This document shows, piece after piece, positions 34,693-47,800 of a stretch of DNA of 64,000 nucleotides (its first letter is position 1; every line of letters starts with the position of its first letter). The DNA is from Marchantia polymorpha subsp. ruderalis. Lineage: Eukaryota; Streptophyta; Marchantiopsida; Marchantiales; Marchantiaceae. The DNA lies in NCBI GenBank assembly GCA_037833965.1, contig AP031354.1, positions 8,720,001 through 8,784,000 on the forward strand, read 5' to 3'. A model generated the notes under the pieces. It was not told the origin of the DNA and did not search any database. It saw only the letters and a list, made by a program, of their open reading frames with translations. The position numbers and the translations under genes are program-made.

Positions 34693-37600
34693 TTAACGGT
34701 TTTGAAAGTTAAAAAACTTGATGGCGATTACGAAAATCGATCCAAAAAGCGCTGGAAAGATTACAAGCATGATCGCCACCACCGGAAGGAAATCGTAATC
34801 AAATCCAAAAGAATCCTTGATGAAATCCTTCACCATTTTTTGCGAGTCATCATTCAGGGTTAACACCTCCGTCACGTCACCAAACTGTGATGCCAGTAAG
34901 CCATACAGGGTCCAAGATACTGGACATGCCCAATAATACCAGATCCACCATATCGGAATTCTCTGCAATGTCCAACGTACAGACCACAAATACAAGATGT
35001 ATAACATGTCAGTGGCTCGTAATCAGTAACACGGTAACAACATGCGGGCTCCTCATCTTGCCACTTCAACACTCCCTTCCCCCAGACTCAAATTCTAGTC
35101 GTGGATAAGAGATGCGTATCATCAACAGTTACAGTCAAGATTTATAACCAAGTCCAAGACACCTGTAGAAACGTTGCTTTCGGAAAATTTGATCTACTCA
35201 CCGTTTTGGTTACGAGAAAGCCTGAGAAGAGGTTGAAAATCGAGTAAAAGAACGCCGCCACGATGGATGCAAGTTGATGGTTGGGTGTGAGAGCAACCGC
35301 CATCATTCCGTAGTATGAGAAGTAAAGAAATGTGAAGAACATGAAAAAGAAGTACCAGCAAAATTTCACTGCAGTCCATTCCAGGCCTATCATGGCATAA
35401 GTGATCAAGGAGTAGAGCAAAGTCTGTAGCAGTATATACGGTAACTCAATGAGGATCTGCCACAACAAACGTGTTCGTGTGAGCAATTCGAGTTTAGAAC
35501 CAAGGTTGATGTAGCACACATCATCATGAACACTAAAGCAAGTAAATTGATGCACTCAAGGTATGTGTGGAAGCATATCAAATGTAAATAGATACCTGAC
35601 CAATGGCATAAGGTACAGCTGAGTACATCCCTGCAGCTCGTTCTCTGTAAAACACTGTACGTTCTGTTGAGATAATAGGTTGTACTGTCGAAGCATTATT
35701 TACGCCAATGAATAAAACTGCACCGTACATCGCTCCCAAAATGCTGAACAGATTACTTTCCTTGGACCTGTACGATAACAAGAAATGAAATCGCGTTTTA
35801 AATATCTACTCTGGCAACTTAGTGAGCGGTAAGGAGCATCACGCAGTATATAGCGCGAATCAGATTTTGCAAAAAGCCTATTACAAAAATAAGATCAAAG
35901 CTTACATTTACAGAGATCTTAAAACAGCTTACCTATTATTCCCCATGTTCCAGAAAATTGAGCCAAAAAGTAGTGCTGCACCAACTGTAAAGAAGAACCG
36001 CACATTGTTGTAGTCTGGGCTTCGCCAATATGTGATGTTTTGTTTCCACAAGCAAGCGGATATTTGAGCTTGAAACGTTTGTGAGTACTGAGAGGGAAAC
36101 CAGAGGTCTTTGGCGTTTGGAGCAGGGATACTAAGTTCATCAACCAAAGCTTTGTTTCGCCTGCACCAAGGTGAAGCGTTAATTAACTCCTCACAACTGA
36201 AATCGTCTATAAGACTGAGCGGAATTGATCAGAAGCTGCAGCCTTGAATGGGACAAGCAACGATGGATAGTGAGAAGAATACAACTCACAGATATAAAGA
36301 GGACTTTCTGTAGTACTCAGCAAAGTCTATTCCAAGCCGCTGCTCTACGGCCATACTACTGACTTCCAACATCCAAGTAGCTGGATTGTATCCTTCCTTG
36401 ATCTTAGGTACGCCAGGTACTGCCTGGAAACATTAATTGTCGATGAAGTAAGAAGATTATCCTGAAAGGATAAGACTAACATTGCATATACTGACAGTCC
36501 TGAGATATACAAGTCAAACATGAAGGAAGTGACATATAAAGATTCCAAGAGGAAATAGCAAATTTCAATTTTACCTCAAAAAATTCCACCAGTTTGTGAG
36601 ACTGTCGACCTAATGGCCCAGCGTAAATTATTTGCCCTCCACGCTTCAGTAAAAGGAGCTGCAGGTGATATCTGAAGTTAGTGGTGCAAGGAATTTCAAG
36701 GTCGATTGTCTACAATTACGCTGAAAGTAACGGCATAAACTGCCTATGTGTTAGAAGAAAGGGTTTCAATAGATGAAAGAGAAACATACCTCGTCAAAAG
36801 CTTCAAATATGTCAATACTTGGTTGATGAATCGTACACACCACAGTCCGCCCTGTATCAACAGTGTTTCGAACTGTTCTCATTACAATAGCTGCAGCACG
36901 AGCGTCGAGACCAGAAGTCGGCTCGTCCATGAAGATGATTGAAGGATTGGCTACAAGTTCTACGGCAATAGTCAACCGCTTCCGCTGCTCGGTAGACAGT
37001 CCGGACACACCCGGAAGACCAACTAGTGCGTCCTTCAGAGATGTCAGCTCCACCAACTCCATAACTTCGTATACAAATCTCTGCGACATGAAATGAATAC
37101 TGGATTAACGGCAAAGTAAACAAATTCTGTGTACAATTTTTGGATCCACAAAGGACAAAACTCAAGTTATTTCACAACATACCGATTTGGTCTCGTCATC
37201 GATATCTTTCGACAGTCGAAGCCAAGCGCTGTAAATAAGAGATTCATGTATAGTAACTTGTGGGGAATGAATATCGGTTTGTTCACAATATCCAGATATC
37301 CGAGCAAAAGTCTCTTGCTTCTTGGGAAAGCCAGAGATCCTGATATCACCCTGGATGTAGCCCCCAGTTTTTCTTCCAGCTAACACATCCATGAGAGTGG
37401 TCTTCCCGGCACCACTTACTCCTACGAGAGCGGTGAGAACTCCAGGTCTGAAAGCTCCGGTCATATTTCGCAAAAGCTGTAGTTTATCATCTTCAGCACC
37501 CTGGGCCTTCATTTCCTGAATAATCACAGGTAAAAAAAACAATCAGCACAAGTGTCTACAGAAGCACCTTTGGATGGACGAGCCTATGATAATTCAAAGC

Positions 37601-40600
37601 CCTCAATTTCTGAAAAGCTAAACAGATGTTCGGTAATCGAAAGCAGATGGAAAGAAGCAAACGCAATTAAAAACTATCAAGGAAAGTATGGTACATTGTC
37701 TATGTGTTAGACAATGTACCATGTGTGAATACAGTGCATTAGAAGGCCTCCATCGTGCAAAATACGATTTCATTTGGAAGCAAAATGTGAGCAAAGCAAC
37801 TCATCCTCTATACTTAATTCTCTTCTGCAGCCAGCAAATTTAAATGCAAGCCGGAGGAATTATTCAGTAATTGAGGCTATGAAGTCAGATCAATGACAAA
37901 CATCATCACCCTGACAGAGAAAGAAAATAATCGGTAACTGGGAAGGAAACGTACTGCTGGCATATCGACGAAGTACTCCACTTCGTTGAAGCTGATAGAC
38001 AGAGGTTGGAATGGTAAAATCATGCCTCGTTTTGGTGCGACTCCGGCCGCCCGATCTAACTCCATTGATTCTCTGACCACTGATGAAGAACTCATTCTGG
38101 ACATGGCTAATTCCCCAACGTCCGGTCTGTCTACGCTGAGAGAACTTCGACGATATTGGAAAGAGTTGCCTGAAAATTCAGAAACATTAGACAATTAAGA
38201 AAAAAAACCTCATGTATGGAAGCTTCTTCCTTCTTAATTGAAAACTGTGGCATAATGATCTTACCATTAGCAGCAGACAGTGATCGGGGAATGGACCTCT
38301 TTGAAGAAGACATGCGAGTTTCACCCGTGAGATTAGCCTCCTGTTCGGCTAGCGTTTCTTCAGATATGGTAGCTTGAGGTTTGCCAATGGCTTTTGCCGC
38401 GAAGATAAAAAAAAACAAACAACAATGTCAACTACCAAATGGCGTTCAATTGTAAGAAATGGACAACAAAATTTTCAACAACTACATCAAGAACAAACAC
38501 TTCGGGGTGGATTGGATGTAACGGATGTAAAACACAGTCTGGAATGCAAAGTTGTCCAACAGTAAGAAGATAGAGCAACTTACGATCCAAGTATGTCAAG
38601 GAAAGAGTAAACAAAATGTTAAACAGTATAGTATATCCAATCAAAGCGCCAATGCTGATCCAGAACCAATAACCCCTTGTCAGACCACCCATAGACTTGA
38701 TGTAACGGATTCCCAGAGTCTCTGTGTAACCTTCTTCAATCTGCAAGAACAGAGCAATATGTTGAGATAGTGAACCAATAAAACCGAAGGGATATAAACT
38801 GATACACCAATTCAACATAAAGTGTTGAACGCATGAAGCCATTCAGCGATTTTGTTTGTAAGAGAGAAAATAGAGCTTAGAAATTACCTTGTCCCATTGT
38901 GGAGCTAGGAACTCGTTGACATTAACTGCCAGTTGAGCGTAAGATAGAGGAGAAGACCAGTATCCCCAAATCCACCAAGGTTTTATAGAGGTTCTAGGAA
39001 CAAGGAATCCTCCAAGCACAAAGATGACGAGGAGAGAAAATGATCCTCCTGTGTTTGCGACAATCATGGTACGGCAGAGTCCGGCAATCAGACGAAAAAG
39101 CGCTGATGACATTTGATGTGTACAAGTGAAAAGAAGCAGCTGTCGGAAAAACCTGTACGGTCAAGAAAAGGGAATCCTCATTATGTTTTAGCCATCAGTC
39201 CAAATCTTCTGATATTGCCTAGTTTCTCGTTTCTCCTGCATAACACTTGCCACATACGGTTTGAAGGAGCAAATAATGACCATGTTCACTCTATTATCGA
39301 AACCAGATGAACAATACTTCAATTTCATACCTGCCAACAGCAGGGGCAAAGCCGATCGTATAATAAGTGATGATGATCCACATCATCGATTCGAAGAGAG
39401 AACTGGGAAGTCTCAAGATAAATGTCGCTAAACTGAAAGACCATGCTGGTATAAATAGAAGGTCTCTTTGTTTATAGAACACGGGAAGCCGAACGATAGT
39501 CATAGCCAACTCGGCAAAGCCGTTGAACATAATGCTGACAATACCGAAGAAGAGAGCTCCACCAAAGACTTGAGCATCCTGTAAAGTTTCTCGGGGCATT
39601 TCGGTACGGAAATATACGCTCATTGCAATGAGAGCCATGATTCCGATCTGCAGTTTAAAACCGACACGCGTTTCAGACTTTTAGATCACAATGCATGTAC
39701 GTTAAGAGAGCATTTACCTGGTTCACTGTCCACGACGTGATTAGAGCAAGATTGCTGTAAGTACTTATGACTGAGATTAGGTATTACAATACCTGCACGG
39801 TTTTAAAAATGTAGATGAAAGAATTTCTTTTCATTAGCAACCATTCTCGGTCGTAAGAAATCTTGAAAATCTCCCAGTTGGTGACAGAATTTCTGTCGAA
39901 GGAAAGGGCTGCCTTATGACTCTTCGATCTGTCGTACGGATGCTGTAATTCATCAGACGTCGCTTGTGCAACCGGAGATATCCTGAAGGCCTCCACAAAA
40001 TCCTTGACGGAAGTGTACTGATATGGTCGGGACTTATCAAACCAATATTGTTCTTGATCTTTCCGGGATGTTACCTGCCAAACAGATTCAAGACAGTTTT
40101 TACCCGCAATCAAAACCTTTGTCACTGTCGATGCAGTTAAAGGAACACTCATTTTTGCCAGCCTACAAAATCTTCTCGGAAGTTCTCATTCCAGCAACCT
40201 TAGCATACACAATTGCTCTTAGCTGTTTCACGTACCTCTTGCAGAAAATCAGCTACTCCCTTCCGGTCCGGACATTTATAACCGCAACTCTCAAAAAACT
40301 CTAAAATGTTGTCTTTCGGGCCATGGTATACTACTTGACCCTCAGAAAGCAAAATTATATCATCAAATAGATCAAAAGTCTCCGGAGCTGGTTGGAGAAG
40401 AGACATCAGAATCGTAGACTCCAAAACATGAGTGACGTCGCGAAGAACTTTCACAACTTGAAACGTTGTAGAACTATCCAATCCAGTGGAGATTTCATCC
40501 ATGAATAAAGTCTTCATAGGCCCCACAATCATTTCTCCTGAGAAAGTGTAATGCTAACAAATTAGTCACTGAGAAAATGATGTAAAATTAGAGCATATAG

Positions 40601-43189
40601 AGGTGACAAAAACGTGTTGCTCAAATAAATGGCCCGTAATTTTACTGATCAGCCGACGTAGATTGCGTGCTTTTTCGTACCTGTGGTCACCCTCTTTTTT
40701 TGGCCTCCAGATATTCCTCTGCGCATTTCGTCACCAACGACGACGTCCCCACACACGTCCAAACCTAAGATCTGTAGACAGACCACTTAATCAGCAATTT
40801 TGAATCAGATAACTCTTCGGCGCGAGAGAGTAGACCAAGCGGGAAAATTAACTCCATGGGCACAAAATGAAATACAACTCGCAGTTAAGCGAGTCAGTGT
40901 GTACAACGCTCAAGTAAATCGATTTGACTGACCTTCAGAGTGTAGTCGGTGATAAGAGCACTTGAATTCTCCTTCATGGCTGTCGCCTGCAATGTGCACA
41001 CAAGAGCTTTACAGCTTCAGTGGTTTAAATGGCATGGGTATCATAACTTCGGAGAAAACTTACGTTAAAGAGAACGATCATTTCAAAGTAGGGACTTACT
41101 TTCATGAAGAAATCTATGCTGGGATCGGGGTGAATACCCAACTCCTTCTCTCGCCTGGACAGCTCGCTCAAAAGCTCTGTACATTCCAATGCAATGTACT
41201 TCTCAGAATCTGGATATCTCATGATGTGCTATCAGTAAATTATGGAAAGCGTACTAAGTCTGTACTGCGTGGCAATTGAACAGAACAGAATAAATCATCT
41301 TGGGTTCTTATAGAGACTCGTTTCAAGCATTGCCAGCCATTGTGTCCACGAACAAACAGAAACGTTGCAGGAACTGTGATTGAGAAACTTTCACGTTTAA
41401 GAAGAGGCAAAAGTTTGGGGATTGCTCACCATAACGAGTTCCAACTCCTTGGCATCGGGCAGAAAAATCTAGTGTCTCACGCACGGTCATCTCACCGATG
41501 TGCAAGTCATTCTGACTAATGTAAGCGGACGTTTTTTCAGGCACAAATTCGTGCAAAGAATGTCCGTTGTAGGTAATTTTGCCTTGTACCTGTCAATTTC
41601 AATCGTTGTCTTACTGAAAGAACTCGAACAAGAATACTCGAAATCTCCAGAAACAGTGAACCACTAGGAACAATACGTGAACACGAATTGCAAGTTATCC
41701 GTGTTTCGAGGTGTACCTTCAAGGCCTTGTCTAGCTTTCCAGCTAGAGCGAGCAGGAACGTAGTCTTCCCGGAGCCAGGGGGGCCCAGGAGCAATGTCAT
41801 CCTGAACACAAACGGATCAGATTGGATACCAAATTTGAAAAGCAGGACAAACATTGAAACGAGATTGATAAGGCCGTAAGCTTGGGATTGAGAAGATGGG
41901 TCGAATGGCTACCTGCCCGGATTGATAATTCCAGAGACATCGTTGAGAATGGTGATATCTCTTTTCTTTGTCACGGGCACTCCGATAGTATTCAACCATC
42001 CCTGAAAGCCGGGGAGCTTGAACAGTTACTTCCTGAGGCTCATGGAAGACTTCCATGCGTGAAGACTTTGTCAGTAAAATATGTGAACTTTACAATATGT
42101 AATTTACTCCACTGACCTCAACGGTGTTCAGTGCGGCATTGAAGAGTGTTGGTAGAGCTCGCCCACCAACGTGACATTTTGCTTCGACATTCAAATGTTC
42201 AAAGCGAACTTCGACTGTAGGAAGCGGGATCTCCACTCTGGGCAAGGACAACGCCGATTCGATGTATTAGAGCGTATGTCAGTCTGGAGAGATTAGATCT
42301 TACAGTGATTCCATCCATGCACTAGTATGCTTGGAGTCAGCCAGTACTGAGTTCATAAATTTGTCAGCTAGAGGAATTCTCTTCACAAACAACACGTGAT
42401 GCATGCATGCAATCAACTTAGATATTCAGTTATGGCATGTCGGGACAAGTTACTCGAGGAAACTGAATTCGAGGTAGACAAGAGGTAGGGCACGTGCTAG
42501 AACAGTTCATTATACCTTAAAGCAAGACAGGAAGATTTCTTGGTCAAATAAGAGGTCAACTGCAGTCAATAGTTCCAGAAATATGATATAACGCAACATC
42601 ACCTCGACCAGGAGCAAACCGAATTGGTATGTCCAACTTCACAATGTCAACTAGGTACAAAGATGGAACCGAACTGGTAGTCTTCGATTCACCTGGGAAC
42701 TTTGGCGCTAGAACAGGAGGCTAGGAGAGCAAATAATCATACACGCACTGTAGGCCTCCAATACATGAGACGTGGGCTAGTAAGAACTCACTTGTCGATT
42801 CGGTCACGTAATTTGTATAAAAACCTTGCATTATCTTCCTCAGGACTGGAAAAACCGAACAGCTTCTGAATGAGTTCCTGTCGTTGATCAGGCCCAATCT
42901 GTGACAGGTCAATTTGCTCGTGCTCCACCTTGTTGCCTTGCATCTTTTCTAGAATTGTGGTTCTAAGACGATCATAGGTTGGAAGCTTCTCTAACGCAGC
43001 CCACTTTAGAGCTTCTTCGTCATCGAATTCAATTTCCCTTCTTGATTCAGAACCCCGCGAGAAAACATTATCTCCACCGAGGCCCCATCTGCTACTCGTC
43101 CTCACACTGCTAGAACTTCTTCTGTGATGATGCATGATGGACCTTTCATTGAAAACGTCCATGGTATCCAGCCCGGTGGAGGCCGCCAT
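34693..43189 (-). CDS. Full-size ABCG (PDR-type) ABC transporter, 23 exons, intact
   Basis: Minus-strand exons: 42792-43189, 42117-42237, 41913-42001, 41717-41801, 41430-41589, 41100-41176, 40933-40986, 40681-40771, 40236-40537, 39793-40074, 39331-39647, 38888-39152, 38584-38740, 38265-38390, 37955-38169, 37183-37515, 36790-37080, 36575-36658, 36290-36423, 35933-36160, 35596-35767, 35202-35456 and 34693-34962. All junctions are GT-AG with matching phases; the product is 1501 residues (typical 1400-1450). The order is NBD-TMD-NBD-TMD. NBD1 has Walker [10 protein letters not shown] (about 209-217), signature ISGGQKKR (about 348) and Walker B LFMDE (about 369). NBD2 has GVSGAGKTT (about 945), LSTEQRKR (about 1053) and [12 protein letters not shown] (about 1071), followed by the PDR string [33 protein letters not shown] is also present. 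Such pumps use ATP to export hormones, terpenoids or toxins across the plasma membrane; the substrate is not readable here. Confidence 0.96.
37688..37722. repeat. Perfect 15-bp inverted repeat in an ABCG intron
   Basis: ATGGTACATTGTCTA (37688-37702) is followed by a 5-base loop and its exact reverse complement (37708-37722). It lies in the intron between exons 37955-38169 and 37183-37515. Confidence 0.95.
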
Positions 43190-44830
43190 CTTGAAGGCTG
43201 CAGACTGAGCTTCAGCACACTGCTACCCAGGTTCTATCCACCGGTTCCAGACGTGACTTGAAGCTGCCCCAGTTCTGTCACCTGCGTAATTCCTGTGCTC
43301 GCACCATCGAGCAGAAGATACTAGACATCATGGAGTACATGTAAAATCAGCTCCTGACCCGTTCACATAGTTCCTGAAAGAGAGCGTCCGCGCGGGAGGC
43401 TCAACAAGTTTCTTTCCGTCATGAAATTTCGGGTGGCGTCAGGCACACATGCTTTAAACTGATCGCACGCGAGACACCTCGCCACTGAAATTTGTAAACC
43501 AAATTAGTTCATGAAGGTGACAGTCGGATAGTAGAACGCAGACTCATAGACTTGTACAGACGATCAAGATTCTGAGACCGGGAAGCTCAAATAAAGACTC
43601 CATGTGATTCACAACAACGACATCCGAAGAGAGTGAAGCAGTGACAAGTCCAGCGCGAGAATCGGTAATTTCTCAAGCGACGGCGCTGTCTCGCTATGAA
43701 TCCCGAGGGAGAACGTGAAAGCTTTGTATTATGGCTCGGAGCGAGGCGAGGTCGAGGAAGAAGGGCACAGCGGCTGCTCGAGCCACAGACATCCTTGTGG
43801 CGACCAGAGTCCTCAGGCAGTCATGGCAAATATATAGCCCGAACGAAAACAGCTATTTCCCACTTACGACAGTAACTCTAAGCACGAGATCTCTCGGACA
43901 CAAAGCTTGCCAAACGCTCGGCCTGCCTCCGGTTGCGGTAAGTTTCGAACCCATAATGCCTCTCGTCTCTCGTCCGTCTGCCACTTGCAGGTCCCTCCAT
44001 CGCTCGCCCCGCCCCGCCCCGCCCCGCATGTCTGGAATCTAGCCCACCCACGGCCCATCGTGTTCGACCTGATTCTCGCCGCTCAATTTCGAGCTCTCTC
44101 ATCTTCCCCAAAAGCACGTGGCGCCATTCAAATGCAATTCGAAGACGTCGCCGCAAGGAAGGAAAGACGATTATTATTCTCGGCAGTCTAATTTAGCGTG
44201 CGATTTTTCACATCCCGAGTCTGGAGGGGTCCCGCGAAATTGGAGGAGGCTCTGAAGAAGTTGCGTGCGGCAGTCCGCTGGTGCCATTTCTAGTGCCAGT
44301 TGCAGCGGCTTCCTTCGTCACGAGACAAAGATTGTCGAGACCGGAAACCGGACCCGACCGCCAACGACCGGCGCTGTACCACCTCTCGAGGTACAGTTAT
44401 ACAGTACAGGTCTGTAGCGCGAACCGTATAACGACAGGCTTGGGTCATCGATGGGGCCATCATCATCGGCCGCAGCAGCAGCAGCCATTTCGCCGTCCGG
44501 TAATTCTTGGCCTTTCTCCTTCTCTGTCTGACTGTCTGTCTGTCCGTCCGCCCTGCCCGCGCCCCTTAACGGGGCCCACCGCCTTCTCCCTCTCCCTCTC
44601 TACCTCCCTCCCTCCCTTCGTTCGGCGTTGAAGAGAATACGAGCGAACCCACTCCTTTGATCTGACCACTCTTTATGATTTCGAGAATCCCAGTTTTCCA
44701 ATTTCTTCTCTTCCCAGCATCCAAGTCGTCGATGCTGCTTCGGCTCGAGGTGGTACGACTTGGAAAATACAGGGGTTGACGTTGAATTGCTAATTTCTTT
44801 TTCACGAGGTCAACACGGACAAGTTTGTAA
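43190..44830. promoter_or_regulatory. GC-rich upstream region of the ABCG gene
   Basis: The sequence just upstream of the ABCG start codon holds its leader and promoter. From about 43700 to 44640 GC content is high, with low-complexity tracts: CCCCG repeats near 44010-44030, TCTG/TCCG repeats near 44520-44560, and CCTCC-type pyrimidine tracts near 44585-44625. Open frames occur on both strands but show no domain, so I treat them as chance. No TATA box stands out. Confidence 0.4.
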
Positions 44831-47800
44831 GTGCGAGTGAATTATTTTGCAGTTTTGAAATATCGGACGAATCGATCTGTGAACTGTCCACTTGGCTAAC
44901 AAGGGTCCTCCGTTCTTGCAATTGTTAGTTAATTGTGGTTACAAATGTTTCGAGGATTCAAGGTGGTTAATGCTCGAGAAGTACATTATTTAGGTCAGTT
45001 GCACTTCTAGACATCTCAGATAAATGCAAACTCTGCGTTTGGGCTACAAGCGAGGTTACCCCAAACTTCTCTAGTGTTGCACTTCGAGTAATTCGACTGC
45101 GCTCTTTTTAAAATTTCAACTTCCCAGGGCCCCCTAACTTACATTTAATACGATGTAATTTCACGGGCAAAGCCATCTGCATTGTCGACAATGATATACC
45201 AAACGTGCATACAGTTATTTTTAAGGTCTTCCCATCCTTGTTGCTAATTATTTTGCCCCCGTTCCTGTTCCTTCTGCCGGTTGGGAATGGGTCCTCTCAT
45301 CCTACACCCCAATGCCAGCGGAACCAGAAGTGACAAGCCCTGCTTATAGATAGCAATGATTTCAAACAATGCACTTGAATCATTGAGAGCCTTTGATGCT
45401 GATTACTCTTCGTCTGGATCTGTCCTCATCCTCGGAGTAGGATTACCGCCCAAAGTTCCGAACACCGAAAGCGGAGGCATCCGGTCGATGATTGGTGTAG
45501 GTTGCCAGAGTCCAGATCACGCAGGACAGGTGAAGTTATAGCTCCAATTAATTTTAGTCTTCCTTTCAAGCTTCGTATAGCGAGCAAAAGGATTAACGAG
45601 ATGGCGACTCCCCGCGCGCAAAACGCTCGATACTGCAGCTGGAAAGTGTGCGCTATAACTGCATGCACTTCCTTATAAGAACGAACTGGGTTCTGCCTAC
45701 AGCTTCGGTTCCGGAAGGGCATCGTCGGATTGCATCGGACCAACGTCGATCGTTTCTGTTCTAGAGCTTGCGAAGTGCGCCAAGACTTGACCTCAAGGCC
45801 AGCGAAACGTACGACAAAGTTGTTCAGAGGTAAGCAGAGGCTAACTTTACAGTCTAGGCCCTAGAGCTCTCAAAAGTGGTTGAAATCGTTCCACCAAGAT
45901 TATGTCCAAGTAGAAGCAACCAATGTACTTTTCTATATGTGGTCGCTAACAGACAAGCATTCATTAATTGAAACCCCATGACCTCGAAACTTTGCAAGAA
46001 ATGAAAGTTCAGACAGATGGATGCCAACTGAACAGTGTAGATAAAATCATGAAACAGTCCACGATAAGAGGCTACTGTTTTGCCACACCATGTCCACCAG
46101 AACTCAACACTGAAATAAGACTACCGACAGTTCTATTTGTTCCTATTCCTTCTAGAGTATTATTTCTTTCTTATGTGTGGATGTCAGCTTAATGAGGTGG
46201 AAAGCGTACACGCCATTCCCACCTCGTGTGAGGTACTTGAATGTTTCGGAATACTTCGCTTTGTAGATACTGAAATTTTATACTTTTTTTCTCTATCAAT
46301 TGAAGTTTTTTCTTGTGCCCATACTTCAAATAAGGAAGGTGAGGCTAATGTTTTGTAGGCTTTCAGAAATATCCCCGGACTACATCAGAGACCTGAGATG
46401 ATCACAAGCTTCCATCGTCTCAAAACCAACACTCTTCTCCAGTGAAGCCGTGAGATTATAAAGAACATTCCAAATTTGTGTGGCCGAAGTCGTTGGAAGC
46501 CACCTTGAGAGGTTGGTCCGAGCAGAGAGAAATCTGCCCATGATTGAACCTACTTCTTTCAGCTTAGATCGAGACCGGCTCCTGGACATGTTGGAACCGG
46601 TACAATGAGGAAGTTGTGAGCTTTACATTGCTGGATTCCATTTCACTACATGCACTTTTTCGCTCTCCCTGGTTCAAATGACGGCACAAACCTATACCAT
46701 GCAAATATCCAGAGTCTACGCATTTGTTGTCCCTGGTTTCCACCTCTTGTCTGCTCTTACGCTCCTCTGGCCTATTATTATTCCTTGCATTTGTAGGGAA
46801 TCTGCTGAAAGCCTAAGGATCTATACTCTGCTGCCCATGTTGTGTACGTCGATGCGGTTGTGGTTGATTTCTCCCATGTCACCAGTTCCAAAATCATCCG
46901 ATTTGGGCGAAATCTAATCTGCGCACTTTATTCCGTCAAAATCAGATTCGGAAACTGCAAACATATTTGTAGGCCATTCCTGCCCTTTCTGCAAGCAGAT
47001 CGAATACCTCGAAGTTCAACTTTCTACCAGCTCTCAAATCGAAGCCGCTTTTCACCCTTGGGATTGAAGCACCTTTCCAATTCAGGGATCCACGACGCTC
47101 CTTCACATTTCAGTTAAATATGTTTCTAAGTCGTAGACATGTCTTTGACACCTTGTGTCGAAGACTTTGCCTAAGTTTAGGTCCAAAAATTTTTCCTTGG
47201 CCAACTGGCATATAGGTCAAATTGAAGGTATGGTCAATATCATGCTTGATGTAAAAAAAATTCGATAATATGATTTATAAATAATACAAACATGTTAGTT
47301 TTCATTATTTTAAAATATTTTTGATTGTGTACAACATTAGCTAGTGTTTTCCAAAGAGCAATGAAAATATCTTGCCTACAATATGCTAAATAATAACTAA
47401 CTATGTTAACTGCAAAAGTTACAGGTCGTGAAGTTTTTTTATAATATTTGGCAACTTAAGGCTAACAACAAAAGTAGCATATTGTGCAACCTAAGTGACA
47501 ATGAACTAAAATAATTTAAGAACTTATGAGCATTATTGACATTTACACAATTGGAGCAATTCCAACCTCAACCTTGAAAAACTTCTGGTCCATAAAACGG
47601 TTTGGCTCCTCATCTCTGGTCCTTATTAAGAAGATGAAAATTTCCGTGTAGAATTATCTTCTACAAGTTCAAAGGCTCTTTATATTGCTAAGTTATTTTT
47701 CATCTATAATTATAAATAAATATAAAACATCCACAAGCATTATTTAAAAATTTTTATTTTGGTTAGAAAATTTGCCATGAATTTATGAATACATGTGATT

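Noticed and set aside
43731-44631. Plus-strand frames upstream of the ABCG gene
   Set aside because: They are made of low-complexity CCCCG, TCTG and CCTCC tracts with no domain; they are more likely promoter or leader DNA.
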